In this document: one piece after another, positions 1 to 7,597 of the stretch | How positions within the stretch are numbered: position 1 is the first letter of the stretch | Layout: each line of letters starts with the position of its first letter | Assembly: GCA_027030295.1 (NCBI GenBank) | Contig: JALVFB010000158.1 | Location: 1-11,262 of the forward strand | Length of the DNA stretch: 11,262 nt | Source of the DNA: Hyphomicrobiales bacterium | GTDB lineage: Bacteria > Pseudomonadota > Alphaproteobacteria > Rhizobiales > Aestuariivirgaceae | Direction: 5' to 3' | Position numbers and translations under genes: made by a program | The notes under the pieces: generated by a model | Databases searched by the model: none | What the model saw: the letters and a program-made list of their open reading frames with translations, nothing else | What the model was told of the DNA's origin: nothing

Positions 1-1210
1 GGCAGGTGATGATGAGCACGGAAATGGCGTGCAGCAGCGAGACTGGCCAGTTGAAACCGGTCACGTAAAGCCAGCCGCCAAGCGTCAGACCCGCCGCGAT
101 ATGCACCGCCGGGGCGTAATAGCCGGCCAGCCGGTCGGCCAGGCGCACATAGGCCGAGCGGCTCCTTTCGGCGGCGGCCATGAGGCGGATCATCTCGGCC
201 AGGAACGTGTCGTCGCCGGCGGCCAGCAGGCGGATGGTGAGCGGGCCGGTGAGATTCACCGCGCCGGCATAGACCTTCGCCCCCTCGGCCACGCGCTCCG
301 GGTTCGATTCGCCGGTGATGACGGACATGTCCACGTCGGAAGCGCCCTTTTCCACATAGCCGTCCACGGGAATGTGCTCGCCGGGCGCAACGTGCACCAG
401 CATGCCGGGTTTCAGCTCCGATATTGGCAGGAAGCGGCGCCTGCCGTCCTCGCCGATGACGGTGGCGCCTTCCGCCGAGAGGGCCATGAGCTGGGTGACG
501 GCGGAACGCGCCCGCGCGCGCATGCGATGATCCAGATAGCGGCCGATGAGCAGGAAGAACAAAAGCGACGTGGCGGCGTCGAAATAGGCGTGTTCCTGCG
601 AGTTGGCCGTCTCATACAGGCTCATGAACAGGGCGGTGAGAACGGCCAGCGAGATGGGCACGTCCATGTTCATGCGCGCCTGGCCGAGCGCCGCCCACGC
701 GGAGCGGAAGAAAGGACGGCCCGCGTAGAATACGGCGGGCACGGCGATGGCGGCGGATATCCAGTGGAAGAAATCGCGCGTGGCGCCCTCCGCGCCGGCC
801 CACACGGAGACGGAGAACATCATGATGTTGGCCGCGGCGAAGCCGGCCACGGCCAGCGCGCGCAGCAGTTCGCGGGCCTCGGCGTCATCGCGGGCGAAGC
901 CGGCGGCTTCCGGGTCGAAGGGGCGCGCCTCGTAGCCCAGCGCGGCGAGTTTTTCCACCACCACGTCCGGGTCGAAATCCGGATCGCGCCAGCACACCCG
1001 CACCTGGCGCAAGGTGAAGTTCACCCGCCCCTCTTCCAGTTGCGGTATTTCCTTCAGCCCCTTCTCGATGGTGGAGATGCAGGCGGCGCAGTGGATGCCG
1101 GGCACGGAGAGGGTCAGCTCATGGGAGCCGTCGTCCTTGCGGCGCGCCCACATGGCGGCGCTGCCGACCGCGCCGCCCGTTTCCTCGCCTCGCATGCCGC
1201 AGCAACTCAT
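1..1210 (-). CDS. ccoI: CcoI/FixI, P1B-type copper-transporting ATPase for cbb3 oxidase assembly (N-terminal 403 residues, cut by window edge)
   Basis: CcoI is an inner-membrane ATPase of the copper P1B family that supplies or exports the copper needed to build the CuB site of cbb3 oxidase. The reading frame is open to the left edge. Visible parts are an N-terminal Cys pair (MSCCG), a heavy-metal-associated domain with GIHCAAC (C41, C44), predicted membrane helices near residues 116-138, 147-168, 184-200 and 208-226, and the actuator motif TGES at 299-302. The last full codon is Cys403 in ITC, and the next base is C, as expected for the CPC metal-site motif. The phosphorylation domain lies outside the window. 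The ATG at 1210 is chosen because AAGGAG stands just upstream and the short Cys-rich leader fits FixI proteins. It follows ccoH after an unusual 216-bp gap full of inverted repeats. Identification is firm from domain order plus the ccoG-ccoH context. Confidence 0.95.
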   Translation of the reverse strand, partial: MSCCGMRGEETGGAVGSAAMWARRKDDGSHELTLSVPGIHCAACISTIEKGLKEIPQLEEGRVNFTLRQVRVCWRDPDFDPDVVVEKLAALGYEARPFDPEAAGFARDDAEARELLRALAVAGFAAANIMMFSVSVWAGAEGATRDFFHWISAAIAVPAVFYAGRPFFRSAWAALGQARMNMDVPISLAVLTALFMSLYETANSQEHAYFDAATSLLFFLLIGRYLDHRMRARARSAVTQLMALSAEGATVIGEDGRRRFLPISELKPGMLVHVAPGEHIPVDGYVEKGASDVDMSVITGESNPERVAEGAKVYAGAVNLTGPLTIRLLAAGDDTFLAEMIRLMAAAERSRSAYVRLADRLAGYYAPAVHIAAGLTLGGWLYVTGFNWPVSLLHAISVLIITC

Positions 1211-1270
1211 GGCCGCGCTCCTTGCAAACTTACGCTCATGCCACGCGCACAAAGCAGAGATTGGCTGAGA

Positions 1271-1306
1271 GAAGCGCCAATGGCGATTTTTCGCCATTGG
1301 CGCTTC
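1271..1306. repeat. Perfect inverted repeat, 16-bp arms with TTTT loop
   Basis: Arms 1271-1286 and 1291-1306 are perfect reverse complements separated by TTTT. It lies in the ccoH-ccoI gap, 61 bp before the ccoI start. Neither side of the stem has a run of T long enough for a typical intrinsic terminator. It may act as an RNA stem-loop inside the ccoGHI transcript (attenuation, processing or mRNA stability) or may be part of a palindromic repeat element with the neighbouring structure. Confidence 0.9.
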
Positions 1307-1317
1307 ATTGCCATTCT

Positions 1318-1400
1318 TTTCGCAACTCCCTGAATGTCAAGGATGAAACCGCTACGCGGCGGCCCGAAGGGCCGTCCTTGACATTCAGGGAGTTGCGAAA
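1318..1400. repeat. Large palindromic element, 26-bp perfect arms with two hairpins inside the loop
   Basis: Arms 1318-1343 and 1375-1400 are perfect 26-bp reverse complements. The 31-nt centre contains two more stems: CCGC/GCGG at 1349-1359 and CGGCCC-GAA-GGGCCG at 1360-1374. RNA or single-stranded DNA here would fold into a three-way junction. No protein is plausible in any frame. The position, 27 bp after the ccoH stop and inside an operon, resembles dispersed intergenic palindromic repeats of GC-rich proteobacteria. I cannot name the family or show other copies, because none of the same sequence is in the window. Confidence 0.9.
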
Positions 1401-1426
1401 CACCCATCTTGCTCTCCTGGCGGCCT

Positions 1427-1918
1427 TCATCTCTCCGGCACCGCGAACTCGGCCTGCGCGCGCCATTGCAGTTCACCGCCACGGATGAATTTCACGTCGA
1501 TGCGCCAGGCGCCGGGGCCCAAGCCCTCGCCATTGAGGACATACCTGCCGATGCCACGTTCCGCGAAAACAAGGTCTCGGTCGCCCTTCACGCCGATGGC
1601 GCGCAAGGCCCGGCCCCTCGCGGTCAGGCCAGTGACCGGTTCGCCGTCCTTGTTCTTCAGCTCGATGACGATGCGGCCATCCTTCGGCACCAGCACCCTG
1701 GTTTGCCAGCCCTTGGCGAGAATGGCGCGGGCTTTCGCCGCTTCCCTGTTGTATTTGCGCGAGGCCTCATAGCCGTTGCCCGGCATCAGGCCGGTCCAGG
1801 TGACCTGCGAATAGTAGATGAAGAGGCCATTGACGGCGAAAATGACGCCGAAGAAGGCAAGCAGCATGAACAGCACGTGCCAGCCGGTGAGCTGAAACTC
1901 CTTCCGCTGGTGCGCCAT
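1427..1918 (-). CDS. ccoH: CcoH/FixH, small membrane assembly factor of cbb3 oxidase
   Basis: The 163-residue product has the FixH layout: a short polar N-terminus (MAHQRKEFQLTGWHVL), one membrane anchor at about residues 12-36, the conserved patch near 45-58 (MPGNGYEASRKYNRE), then a periplasmic beta-rich domain with paired charged and Gly turns. FixH proteins bind the assembling cbb3 complex and are needed for its stability. The frame stays open upstream to 2038, but that would overlap the end of ccoG. The ATG at 1918 has GGGAGG 7 nt upstream and gives the usual family length. The gene lies 61 bp after ccoG, and the gap carries two stem-loops, one of which overlaps the ribosome binding site. 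Co-transcription with ccoG and ccoI is inferred from order and strand. Confidence 0.93.
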   Translation of the reverse strand: MAHQRKEFQLTGWHVLFMLLAFFGVIFAVNGLFIYYSQVTWTGLMPGNGYEASRKYNREAAKARAILAKGWQTRVLVPKDGRIVIELKNKDGEPVTGLTARGRALRAIGVKGDRDLVFAERGIGRYVLNGEGLGPGAWRIDVKFIRGGELQWRAQAEFAVPER

Positions 1919-1927
1919 GGTTTTGCC

Positions 1928-1941
1928 TCCCGTTCGCGGGA
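1928..1941 (-). promoter_or_regulatory. Small stem-loop overlapping the ccoH ribosome binding site
   Basis: TCCCG (1928-1932) and CGGGA (1937-1941) pair around a 4-nt loop. On the minus strand the ccoH Shine-Dalgarno sequence GGGAGG occupies 1926-1931, so most of it is inside this stem. It could reduce ccoH translation when folded. The stem is only 5 bp, so the effect is a guess. Confidence 0.4.
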
Positions 1942-1967
1942 GCGGCGCCGGGCAAACCGGCGCCGCT
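1941..1967. repeat. Perfect GC-rich inverted repeat in the ccoG-ccoH gap, 11-bp arms
   Basis: Arms 1941-1951 and 1957-1967 (AGCGGCGCCGG and its reverse complement) surround a 5-nt loop. The stem starts 12 bp after the ccoG stop. No T run follows on the minus strand, so it is not a standard intrinsic terminator. It may protect the ccoG mRNA 3' end or mark a processing point in the ccoGHI message. Confidence 0.85.
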
Positions 1968-1979
1968 TCCGGCTCGCGT

Positions 1980-3497
1980 TCACTTCGCTGGCGCTTCGAA
2001 GATGGCCTTCTTCTCGGCGCTTTCTTCCACCTTGCCATCCGGGCCCAGCGCCTCGATGCGGAAATAGAAGGCCTCGTGCGGCTCGCGCACCTTGTCCTTC
2101 GGCAGCGTTACGAACACACGCAAGGATTTGGCCTTGTTGCCCGGCACCCTGATGGTGAAGGAGCGGGCCGGCGGCTTGTTGATGCCAAGGATGCGCATTT
2201 TGCCGCCTTCCAGCCCGACCATGCTGAGGCGGAAGTCGCGCGGCTCCAACTGCATGTTGAGCATGCGCACGGTATAGGAATTGCGAATCTCGCCGGTGGA
2301 AAGGCGCACGAACAGCGGGCTGCGGTCGTGGATGACGTTCACCCGCAAGCGGTCGCGGGTGGCGAGATGCACCAGCAGCGCGGTGGCGATGAGCGTCCAC
2401 ACGAGGAGATAGACGATGGTGCGCGGACGGATGAAGCTGCGCCAGCCGAATTCCGTCTGCTTCATCTGGCCGGTGGTGAGCTTCTCATAAGCCCGCACGC
2501 TGGAGTAGGATATCAGCCCCTGCGGCTTGCCGATCTTCTCCATCACCTGGTTGCAGGCGTCGATGCACAGGGCGCAGGTGATGCAGGCCAGTTGCTGACC
2601 ATCGCGGATGTCGATGCCGGTGGGGCAGACCTGCACGCACCACCCGCAGTCGATGCAGTCGCCGAACTGCACTTCCGGGTGCAGCTTCTGCTCTCGCTTC
2701 GAGCCGCGTGGTTCGCCGCGCCAGTCATGATAGGTGACGATGAGCGTGTCCTCGTCCACCATCGCGCCCTGGATGCGCGGCCAGGGGCACATGTAGATGC
2801 ACACCTGCTCGCGCATGACGCCGGCGAAGAAGTAGGTGACGAAGCCCATGATGGCGACGGTGGAATAGGCCACGAAAGGCGCCTGGCCGGTGAAGAACCA
2901 GTAGGCGACGTCCGGCGCGTTGCCGAAATAGAGGATGAAGGTGAAGGCCGTCCAGAAGGCGATGAGCGCCCATACGAGGTGTTTCAGCCCGCGCTTGAGG
3001 ATTTTCTCGGCGTTCCAGGGCTGCTTTTCGAGCTTGATCTGGGCGTTGCGATCGCCCTCGATCTTGCGCTCCACCAGCATGAACAGGTCGGTCCACACCG
3101 TCTGCCAGCAGGCATAGCCGCACCAGGCGCGGCCAACCATGGAGGTGGCGATGAACAGGCCGATGCCGGCAAGGATGAGCAGGCCCGCCACGTAGTAGAA
3201 CTCCTGCGGCCAGATCTCGATGAAAAAGAAGTAGAAGCGGCGATGGGCCAGATCCACCAACACGGCCTGATCCGGCGCGCCGGGGCCGCGGTCCCAGCGA
3301 ATCCACGGCAGGATGAAATAGATGCCCATGAAGATGGTGGCGAGCGTCCATTTCAGCCGCCGAAAATGGCCAGATACGGCACGGGGAAAAATCTTCTTGC
3401 GCGCTTCGTAGAGCTTTCCGGGTTTTTCTTCCGGCTTCTTGGCGGAGTCGCCGGTGCGGGCGGCTTCGCGTTTCAGCGTGTTGACAACTTCAGCCAT
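1980..3497 (-). CDS. ccoG: CcoG/FixG (RdxA/RdxB family), membrane-bound Fe-S cupric reductase of cbb3 assembly
   Basis: The 505-residue protein matches the CcoG family in length and order: a cytoplasmic N-terminus, membrane helices near 50-66, 101-118, 172-190 and 208-225, then a ferredoxin-like domain with two 4Fe-4S motifs, CIDCGWCVQVCP (C281, C284, C287, C291) and CITCALCIDACN (C305, C308, C311, C315), a further helix near 360-378 and a C-terminal Ig-like domain. The extra conserved pairs C126/C130 (WCGYAC) and C233/C237 (CIYMCPW) are also present. CcoG proteins reduce Cu(II) to Cu(I) for delivery to the oxidase. The frame extends upstream to a TTG at 3590, but the ATG at 3497 (MAEVVN) has GGAG just before it and is preferred. 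It leads the ccoGHI assembly operon and has its own AT-rich promoter region. Confidence 0.95.
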   Translation of the reverse strand: MAEVVNTLKREAARTGDSAKKPEEKPGKLYEARKKIFPRAVSGHFRRLKWTLATIFMGIYFILPWIRWDRGPGAPDQAVLVDLAHRRFYFFFIEIWPQEFYYVAGLLILAGIGLFIATSMVGRAWCGYACWQTVWTDLFMLVERKIEGDRNAQIKLEKQPWNAEKILKRGLKHLVWALIAFWTAFTFILYFGNAPDVAYWFFTGQAPFVAYSTVAIMGFVTYFFAGVMREQVCIYMCPWPRIQGAMVDEDTLIVTYHDWRGEPRGSKREQKLHPEVQFGDCIDCGWCVQVCPTGIDIRDGQQLACITCALCIDACNQVMEKIGKPQGLISYSSVRAYEKLTTGQMKQTEFGWRSFIRPRTIVYLLVWTLIATALLVHLATRDRLRVNVIHDRSPLFVRLSTGEIRNSYTVRMLNMQLEPRDFRLSMVGLEGGKMRILGINKPPARSFTIRVPGNKAKSLRVFVTLPKDKVREPHEAFYFRIEALGPDGKVEESAEKKAIFEAPAK

Positions 3498-3591
3498 CGC
3501 TCCGCTCACTTGTTGCAGGTTTCGTTCAACCGCGCTGCGGGCGCTTCCCCCTCTTTCGCCAATGTTCGCTCCGCTGCGAACGCCATTCAAT

Positions 3592-3625
3592 ATATTAGGA
3601 AAAACTGATATTTACAGTTATCAAA
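3592..3625 (-). promoter_or_regulatory. Putative ccoG promoter with imperfect FNR/FixK box
   Basis: On the minus strand, TTGAT-AACT-GTAAA lies at 3625-3612. It matches the TTGAT/C-N4-A/GTCAA dyad of CRP/FNR-family oxygen regulators at all but one of ten half-site positions. A TAATAT -10-like hexamer is at 3592-3597 and another candidate, TATTGA, at 3587-3592. The box centre is about 120 bp from the ccoG ATG. This is the most AT-rich patch of the window. The match to the consensus is seen; regulator identity is inferred. Confidence 0.5.
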
Positions 3626-3690
3626 CCGTAATCTCGTCATCCTGCCCGAAGATTGTCCACGATGTGGAAAAGCGCGGGCCGCTTGTGATA

Positions 3691-3720
3691 CGAGGCGGAG
3701 ATAGGATCATCTCCGCCTCG
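3691..3720 (-). terminator. Stem-loop downstream of ccoP, likely end of ccoNOQP
   Basis: Arms 3691-3702 and 3709-3720 are perfect 12-bp reverse complements (CGAGGCGGAGAT) around a 6-nt loop. It begins 28 nt after the ccoP stop and before the ccoG promoter region. No clear T tract follows on the minus strand, so termination may be inefficient, or the stem may instead stabilise the 3' end of the ccoNOQP mRNA. Confidence 0.55.
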
Positions 3721-3748
3721 CAAATCTCGTGACTTTTCTCTGCCCGGA

Positions 3749-4630
3749 TCAGGAGCCGACGCCGCCACCCAGCGAATAGACGTAGACAGTCAGGGCCTTG
3801 ATGGTGGCCTTGTCCAGCTTGTACTTCCAGGCCGGCATCACGCCGTGCTTCGGCTTGGTGATCTGGCTCCTGATGGCTTCCCTGGAGCCGGAGAAGAGCC
3901 AGATCTGGTCGCTCAGACGCGGCGCGCCCAGCTCCTGGTTGCCCTCGCCCTTGTCGCCATGGCAGCCGTTGCAGCCGGCGTCTTCCTCGAAGACCTTCTT
4001 GCCGGCCTCGGCCTTCCTGGCGTCGTGCTCCTGGCCGGAGAGCTTGAGCACGTATTCGGTCACCGCCTCGATCTGGGCCGGCTCCAACTGCTCGCCGAAA
4101 GCCGGCATGTCCGACTGCCGGGTTTCCTCGTTGGTGTCCGGGTTGTAGCGGGCGCCGTGGGTGATCGTGTAATGGATCGCCTCCAGCGTGCCGCCCCACA
4201 GCCAGTCGTCGTCCTGCAGGTTCGGGTAGCCATAGGCGCCGCGGCCCGCCGCCTGGTGGCACTGCACGCAGTTCACCTTGAAGGCCGCCTCGCCCATGCG
4301 GGTGGCGAAGGCGCGCAGTTCATCATTCTTCATGATGTCCTGCAGCGAGGCCTTCTCCAGCTTGGCCAGCTTTTCCGCCCGCTGGGCCCTCACCGTCTTC
4401 AGCTCCTTCTCCAGCTCCATGCGGTTGGTGGTGCCGAGGAAGCCCTTGGTGTTGGTGTGAATGAGCGGCAAAGCCGGATAGGCCAGGGTGTAGCCGATGC
4501 CCCAGATGATGGTGGCGTAGAAGGTCCACAGCCACCAGCGCGGCAGGGGCGTGTCCAGCTCCTTGATGCCGTCCCATTCATGACCGGTCGTTTCCGTGCC
4601 GGTCACTTCATCGCGTTCACGTTCAGCCAT
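3749..4630 (-). CDS. ccoP: CcoP/FixP, dihaem c-type cytochrome subunit of cbb3 oxidase
   Basis: CcoP is the membrane-anchored dihaem subunit that accepts electrons from soluble c-type cytochromes and passes them towards CcoO. The 293-residue product has the typical N-terminus VTGTETTGHEWDGIKEL, one anchor helix at about 35-56, and two cytochrome c domains with haem motifs CVQCH (C121, C124, H125) and CNGCH (C220, C223, H224). Likely axial Met ligands are M175 (SDMPAFG) and M265 (GVMPAW). The frame also has an ATG at 4657, but that would overlap ccoQ by 35 nt and leaves no spacing for a ribosome binding site. The ATG at 4630 gives the family-typical N-terminus and an 8-nt overlap with the ccoQ end, consistent with translational coupling. 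It is the last gene of the structural operon. Confidence 0.95.
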   Translation of the reverse strand: MAERERDEVTGTETTGHEWDGIKELDTPLPRWWLWTFYATIIWGIGYTLAYPALPLIHTNTKGFLGTTNRMELEKELKTVRAQRAEKLAKLEKASLQDIMKNDELRAFATRMGEAAFKVNCVQCHQAAGRGAYGYPNLQDDDWLWGGTLEAIHYTITHGARYNPDTNEETRQSDMPAFGEQLEPAQIEAVTEYVLKLSGQEHDARKAEAGKKVFEEDAGCNGCHGDKGEGNQELGAPRLSDQIWLFSGSREAIRSQITKPKHGVMPAWKYKLDKATIKALTVYVYSLGGGVGS

Positions 4631-4799
4631 CTTTCCGTTCCCCGATGTTGTCGTCATCCTCGAGCGGCACCCGGGCCAGCTTCTCGTAAGTCTCCTTCGA
4701 GCCGGGGCGGAAGATGAAGATCAATGCCCCGAAGAAGACCACCATCATGATGATGGTGCCGATGGTGCCGGCCCAGGATGCCAATGTCTCGTAGGTCAT
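4623..4799 (-). CDS. ccoQ: CcoQ/FixQ, small membrane subunit of cbb3 oxidase
   Basis: This 58-residue gene is short but clear: the product begins MTYETLASWAG, has one hydrophobic helix at about residues 12-30 (rich in Ile, Met, Val, Phe) and ends in a charged tail after FRPGSKETYEKLARVPLEDD, the usual CcoQ pattern of a helix followed by a FRPG-like turn. CcoQ stabilises the complex, mainly the contact of CcoP with the CcoNO core. It starts 9 nt after the ccoO stop with AAGGGAG placed directly at that junction, and its stop overlaps the ccoP start. The position between ccoO and ccoP supports the call strongly. Confidence 0.93.
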   Translation of the reverse strand: MTYETLASWAGTIGTIIMMVVFFGALIFIFRPGSKETYEKLARVPLEDDDNIGERKDG

Positions 4800-4808
4800 G
4801 ACGCTCCC

Positions 4809-5555
4809 TTAACGCAGGTTCTCGACATTGGAAGTGTCGAACGTCTTGAAGTCGACGAGCGTGCCGAGCATCTGCAAATAGGCCACCAGCGCGTCCATCT
4901 CCGTGATCTTCTTGCCATCAAGGCCGAAGTCACGGGCTTTCACTTCGGTGGCGCTGCCCCAGCGCTTCTTGCCGTAGCGCTTGATCAGCCCCTCGGTGTT
5001 CTCGCCGGTCGCCTGCGCCACCAGATCGGCCCTGGCGTTCTGGATCATGTCGTCGTCATAGGGAACGCCAAGCGTGCGCAGCGTTTTCAGATGGTCGGCG
5101 ATGTCGTCGAACTTCAGCTCCCGCTCGGCGAGGAACGGGTAGTTCGGCATCACGGACTCCGGCACCACCGAGCGCGGCGCCTTCAGATGCTGAACATGCC
5201 ACTGGTCCGAATACTTGCCGCCGAGGCGGGCAATATCCGGGCCGGTGCGCTTCGAGCCCCACTGGAACGGATGGTCATACATGCTTTCCGCCGCCAGCGA
5301 GTAGTGGCCGTAGCGTTCCACCTCGTCGCGGAACGGGCGGATCATCTGCGAGTGGCACAGATAGCACCCCTCGCGGATGTAGATGTTGCGTCCGGCCAGC
5401 TCCAGCGGCGTGTAGGGCCGCACCCCCTTGACCCGCTCGATGGTATTGTCGAGCCAGAACAAGGGGATGATCTCCACCAGGCCACCCACCGTCACCACGA
5501 GAAAGCTCAGGATGAGCAGCAAGGTGGCGCTGCGTTCTACCTGTTCGTGCTTCAT
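4809..5555 (-). CDS. ccoO: CcoO/FixO, monohaem c-type cytochrome subunit of cbb3 oxidase
   Basis: The 248-residue product matches CcoO in length. It has an N-terminal anchor helix at about 10-30 ([15 protein letters not shown]), the conserved periplasmic stretch with [20 protein letters not shown], a single haem c motif CYLCH (C64, C67, H68) and the likely distal ligand M136 in ESVMPNYP. CcoO carries electrons from CcoP to the haem b of CcoN. The ATG at 5555 is preceded by a GGGGGAG run about 9 nt away and lies 18 nt after the ccoN2 stop, as expected for a tightly packed operon. The C-terminal [10 protein letters not shown] segment is also typical of the family. Confidence 0.96.
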   Translation of the reverse strand: MKHEQVERSATLLLILSFLVVTVGGLVEIIPLFWLDNTIERVKGVRPYTPLELAGRNIYIREGCYLCHSQMIRPFRDEVERYGHYSLAAESMYDHPFQWGSKRTGPDIARLGGKYSDQWHVQHLKAPRSVVPESVMPNYPFLAERELKFDDIADHLKTLRTLGVPYDDDMIQNARADLVAQATGENTEGLIKRYGKKRWGSATEVKARDFGLDGKKITEMDALVAYLQMLGTLVDFKTFDTSNVENLR

Positions 5556-5573
5556 CTTGCTTCACTCCCCCTC

Positions 5574-7181
5574 TTACGCCCGGGCCGGGGCCAGCTCGGC
5601 CTCCGCCGCGCTCACACGGCCCTTCGCCGTCATGTAGAAGTTGTAGGCCATGATCAGGGCGCCGGTGAGATAGAGCAGACCGCCCAGCGCGCGGATCACA
5701 TAGTAGGGATGCATGGCCTCCACCGTCTCGGCGAAGGAGTAGACCAGGAAGCCCTGATCATCATACTCGCGCCACATCAGGCCCTGCATGATGCCCGACA
5801 CCCACATGGCCGCCGCATAGAGCACGATGCCCAGCGTCGCCAGCCAGAAGTGCCAGCTCACCAGGCGATAGGAATAGACCCTGCCATTGGGGCTGAACAT
5901 GCGGCCCATGAGGTAATACATGGCGCCCATGGAGATCATGCCGACCCAGCCGAGCGCACCGGAGTGCACGTGACCGATCGTCCAGTCGGTGTAGTGCGAG
6001 AGCGCGTTCACCGACTTGATGGACATCATCGGGCCCTCGAAGGTGGACATGCCGTAGAAGGCGACCGCGATCACCATCATGCGCAGGATCGGGTCGGTGC
6101 GCAGCTTGTCCCAGGCGCCCGAGAGCGTCATCAGGCCGTTGATCATGCCACCCCAGGAGGGCATCCACAGGATCACCGACATGACCATGCCCAGCGTCTG
6201 CACCCAGTCGGGAAGCGCCGTGTAGTGCAGATGGTGCGGGCCGGCCCAGATGTAGGTGAAGGTGAGCGCCCAGAAGTGGACGATGGACAGGCGGTAGGAA
6301 TAGACCGGGCGCTCGGCCTGCTTCGGCACGAAGTAGTACATCATGCCGAGGAAGGCGGCGGTGAGGAAGAAGCCCACCGCGTTATGACCATACCACCACT
6401 GGGTGATGGCGTCCGGCGCGCCGGAAAGCAGCGAATAGCTCTTGATGCCGAAGAACGACACCGGAAGCGCCAGGTTGTTGCCGAGATGCAGCATGGCGAT
6501 GGTGACGATGAACGACAGATAGAACCAGTTCGCCACGTAGATATGGCTGACATTGCGCTTCACGAGGGTGCCGAAATAGACGAGGAAGTAGGCCACCCAG
6601 ACGATGGTGATCCAGACGTCCACATACCACTCCGGCTCGGCGTATTCGCGGCTTTGCGTCACGCCCAGCACGTAGCCGGTGGCGGCCAGCACGATGAACA
6701 GCTGGTAGCCCCAGAAGACGAACCAGGCGAGGTTGCCAAAGGCCAGCCGGGCGCGGTTGGTGCGCTGCACCACGTAGAAGGAGGTGGCGATCAGCGCGTT
6801 GCCGCCGAAGGCGAAAATGACCGCGGAGGTGTGCACCGGGCGCAGGCGGCCGAAGTTGAACCACTCGGCCAGGTTGAGCTGTGGCCACGCCAGCTCGGAG
6901 GCCACGAACACACCCATGAAAAAGCCGATGATCCCCCAGAACACGGTGGCGACGACGCCGTATTTCACCACCTTGTCCATGTATTCCGTTTCCTTCTCCC
7001 GCAGGTAGGCGCCGGAGAAGGTGTTGCGGGCCATGAAGAACAGGCCCAGCACGGCTGCTGCGAAGAAAATCCAGGCATGGAAGGCATAGAGCGGATCGAC
7101 CGCCTTGGCCGCCATCACCAGGGCGAGCAAGGCGCCGAGCGCGAGCACTCCCATTTCCAGCCATCTGACCGTCAGAGACAT
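5574..7181 (-). CDS. ccoN: CcoN/FixN (operon copy, here ccoN2), catalytic haem-copper subunit of cbb3 oxidase
   Basis: CcoN reduces oxygen to water at a haem b3-CuB centre and pumps protons. The 535-residue membrane protein keeps every expected ligand: H117 and H406 for low-spin haem b, H266 ([11 protein letters not shown]), H316 and H317 (AGPHHLHY) for CuB, Y310 as the residue cross-linked in C-type oxidases, H404 for haem b3, and E382 in STFEGPMM. The ligand spacing (H266 to H316/H317, Y310 six residues before H316, H404 with H406) is that of the C family. The ATG at 7181 follows AGAGGG and gives the expected helix 1. The frame is open to 7289, but that leader is Arg-rich and not family-like. 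It heads ccoNOQP and is preceded by a long leader and an FNR/FixK-type box at 7489-7502. It shares long exact nucleotide runs with ccoN1. Confidence 0.97.
   Translation of the reverse strand: MSLTVRWLEMGVLALGALLALVMAAKAVDPLYAFHAWIFFAAAVLGLFFMARNTFSGAYLREKETEYMDKVVKYGVVATVFWGIIGFFMGVFVASELAWPQLNLAEWFNFGRLRPVHTSAVIFAFGGNALIATSFYVVQRTNRARLAFGNLAWFVFWGYQLFIVLAATGYVLGVTQSREYAEPEWYVDVWITIVWVAYFLVYFGTLVKRNVSHIYVANWFYLSFIVTIAMLHLGNNLALPVSFFGIKSYSLLSGAPDAITQWWYGHNAVGFFLTAAFLGMMYYFVPKQAERPVYSYRLSIVHFWALTFTYIWAGPHHLHYTALPDWVQTLGMVMSVILWMPSWGGMINGLMTLSGAWDKLRTDPILRMMVIAVAFYGMSTFEGPMMSIKSVNALSHYTDWTIGHVHSGALGWVGMISMGAMYYLMGRMFSPNGRVYSYRLVSWHFWLATLGIVLYAAAMWVSGIMQGLMWREYDDQGFLVYSFAETVEAMHPYYVIRALGGLLYLTGALIMAYNFYMTAKGRVSAAEAELAPARA
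5704..5786 (-). repeat. 83-bp exact direct repeat shared with ccoN1 (copy in ccoN2)
   Basis: This stretch is identical base for base to 7818-7900, at an offset of 2114 bp. A second exact run follows at 5797-5864, matching 7911-7978. Both lie in the C-terminal helix region of the ccoN genes. Identity extends over third codon positions, which points to a recent duplication or gene conversion. Confidence 0.95.
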
Positions 7182-7486
7182 GGTTCCCTCTCTCCCTTGT
7201 TGCCGAGAGACACTGGCGGGATCAGCCCGGGATCCCCGATCGGGCCTTTCCCATTCCCCCCGAGTGGTTGCGCGCCGAAAAACGGCCACGCGCCGGCCCG
7301 GAGCGCCACAATCTTAACATCTGTCCATGCTTTGGGAATCGACGAGTTGCCGCTGCGACAGTGTGTCCTGACGCACGCACTTCGCCAACTGCCGCTGTCG
7401 GCGGAATACGGCATTCTTCGTTCCCCAAAACATCGGCCGGATACGTCCAGCCTGTGTCGAGGCTTACCGATATTTCATCCCCACCA

Positions 7487-7504
7487 ATTTGACTTCGGTC
7501 AAAT
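7487..7504 (-). promoter_or_regulatory. FNR/FixK-type operator for ccoN2OQP
   Basis: TTGAC-TTCG-GTCAA at 7489-7502 is a perfect dyad of the CRP/FNR superfamily type, extended to 7-bp arms ATTTGAC/GTCAAAT at 7487-7504. Such sites are normal upstream of fixN/ccoN. The centre is about 314 bp from the ccoN2 ATG, so activation from the usual -41.5 position would put the start of transcription near 7454 and give a long untranslated leader. I see no strong -10 hexamer there. The regulator could be FixK, FNR/Anr or a Dnr/NnrR relative; GTCAA half-sites do not settle which. Confidence 0.75.
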
Positions 7505-7597
7505 GCGGCTGGTTGCGGCGCCGGCTTTCCACCACCCAGAAGGCAAGGCGGGGGCGGCATCATGCCCGCGAGCGCAATGGAATCCTTCAGGCGCAAG

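Noticed and set aside
29..1333. Plus-strand open frame opposite ccoI
   Set aside because: The minus strand encodes an unmistakable P1B ATPase; the plus frame runs into the palindromic region and has low-complexity composition.
1207..1488. Short open frames on both strands through the palindromic element
   Set aside because: The translated peptide simply mirrors the inverted repeat and has no ribosome binding site or recognisable family.
1917..3608. Plus-strand open frame of 563 codons opposite ccoG
   Set aside because: Shadow of ccoG, which has two intact 4Fe-4S motifs on the minus strand.
4631..4657. Upstream ATG for ccoP adding nine residues
   Set aside because: It would deepen the overlap with ccoQ, has no properly spaced ribosome binding site, and the added residues are not typical for CcoP.
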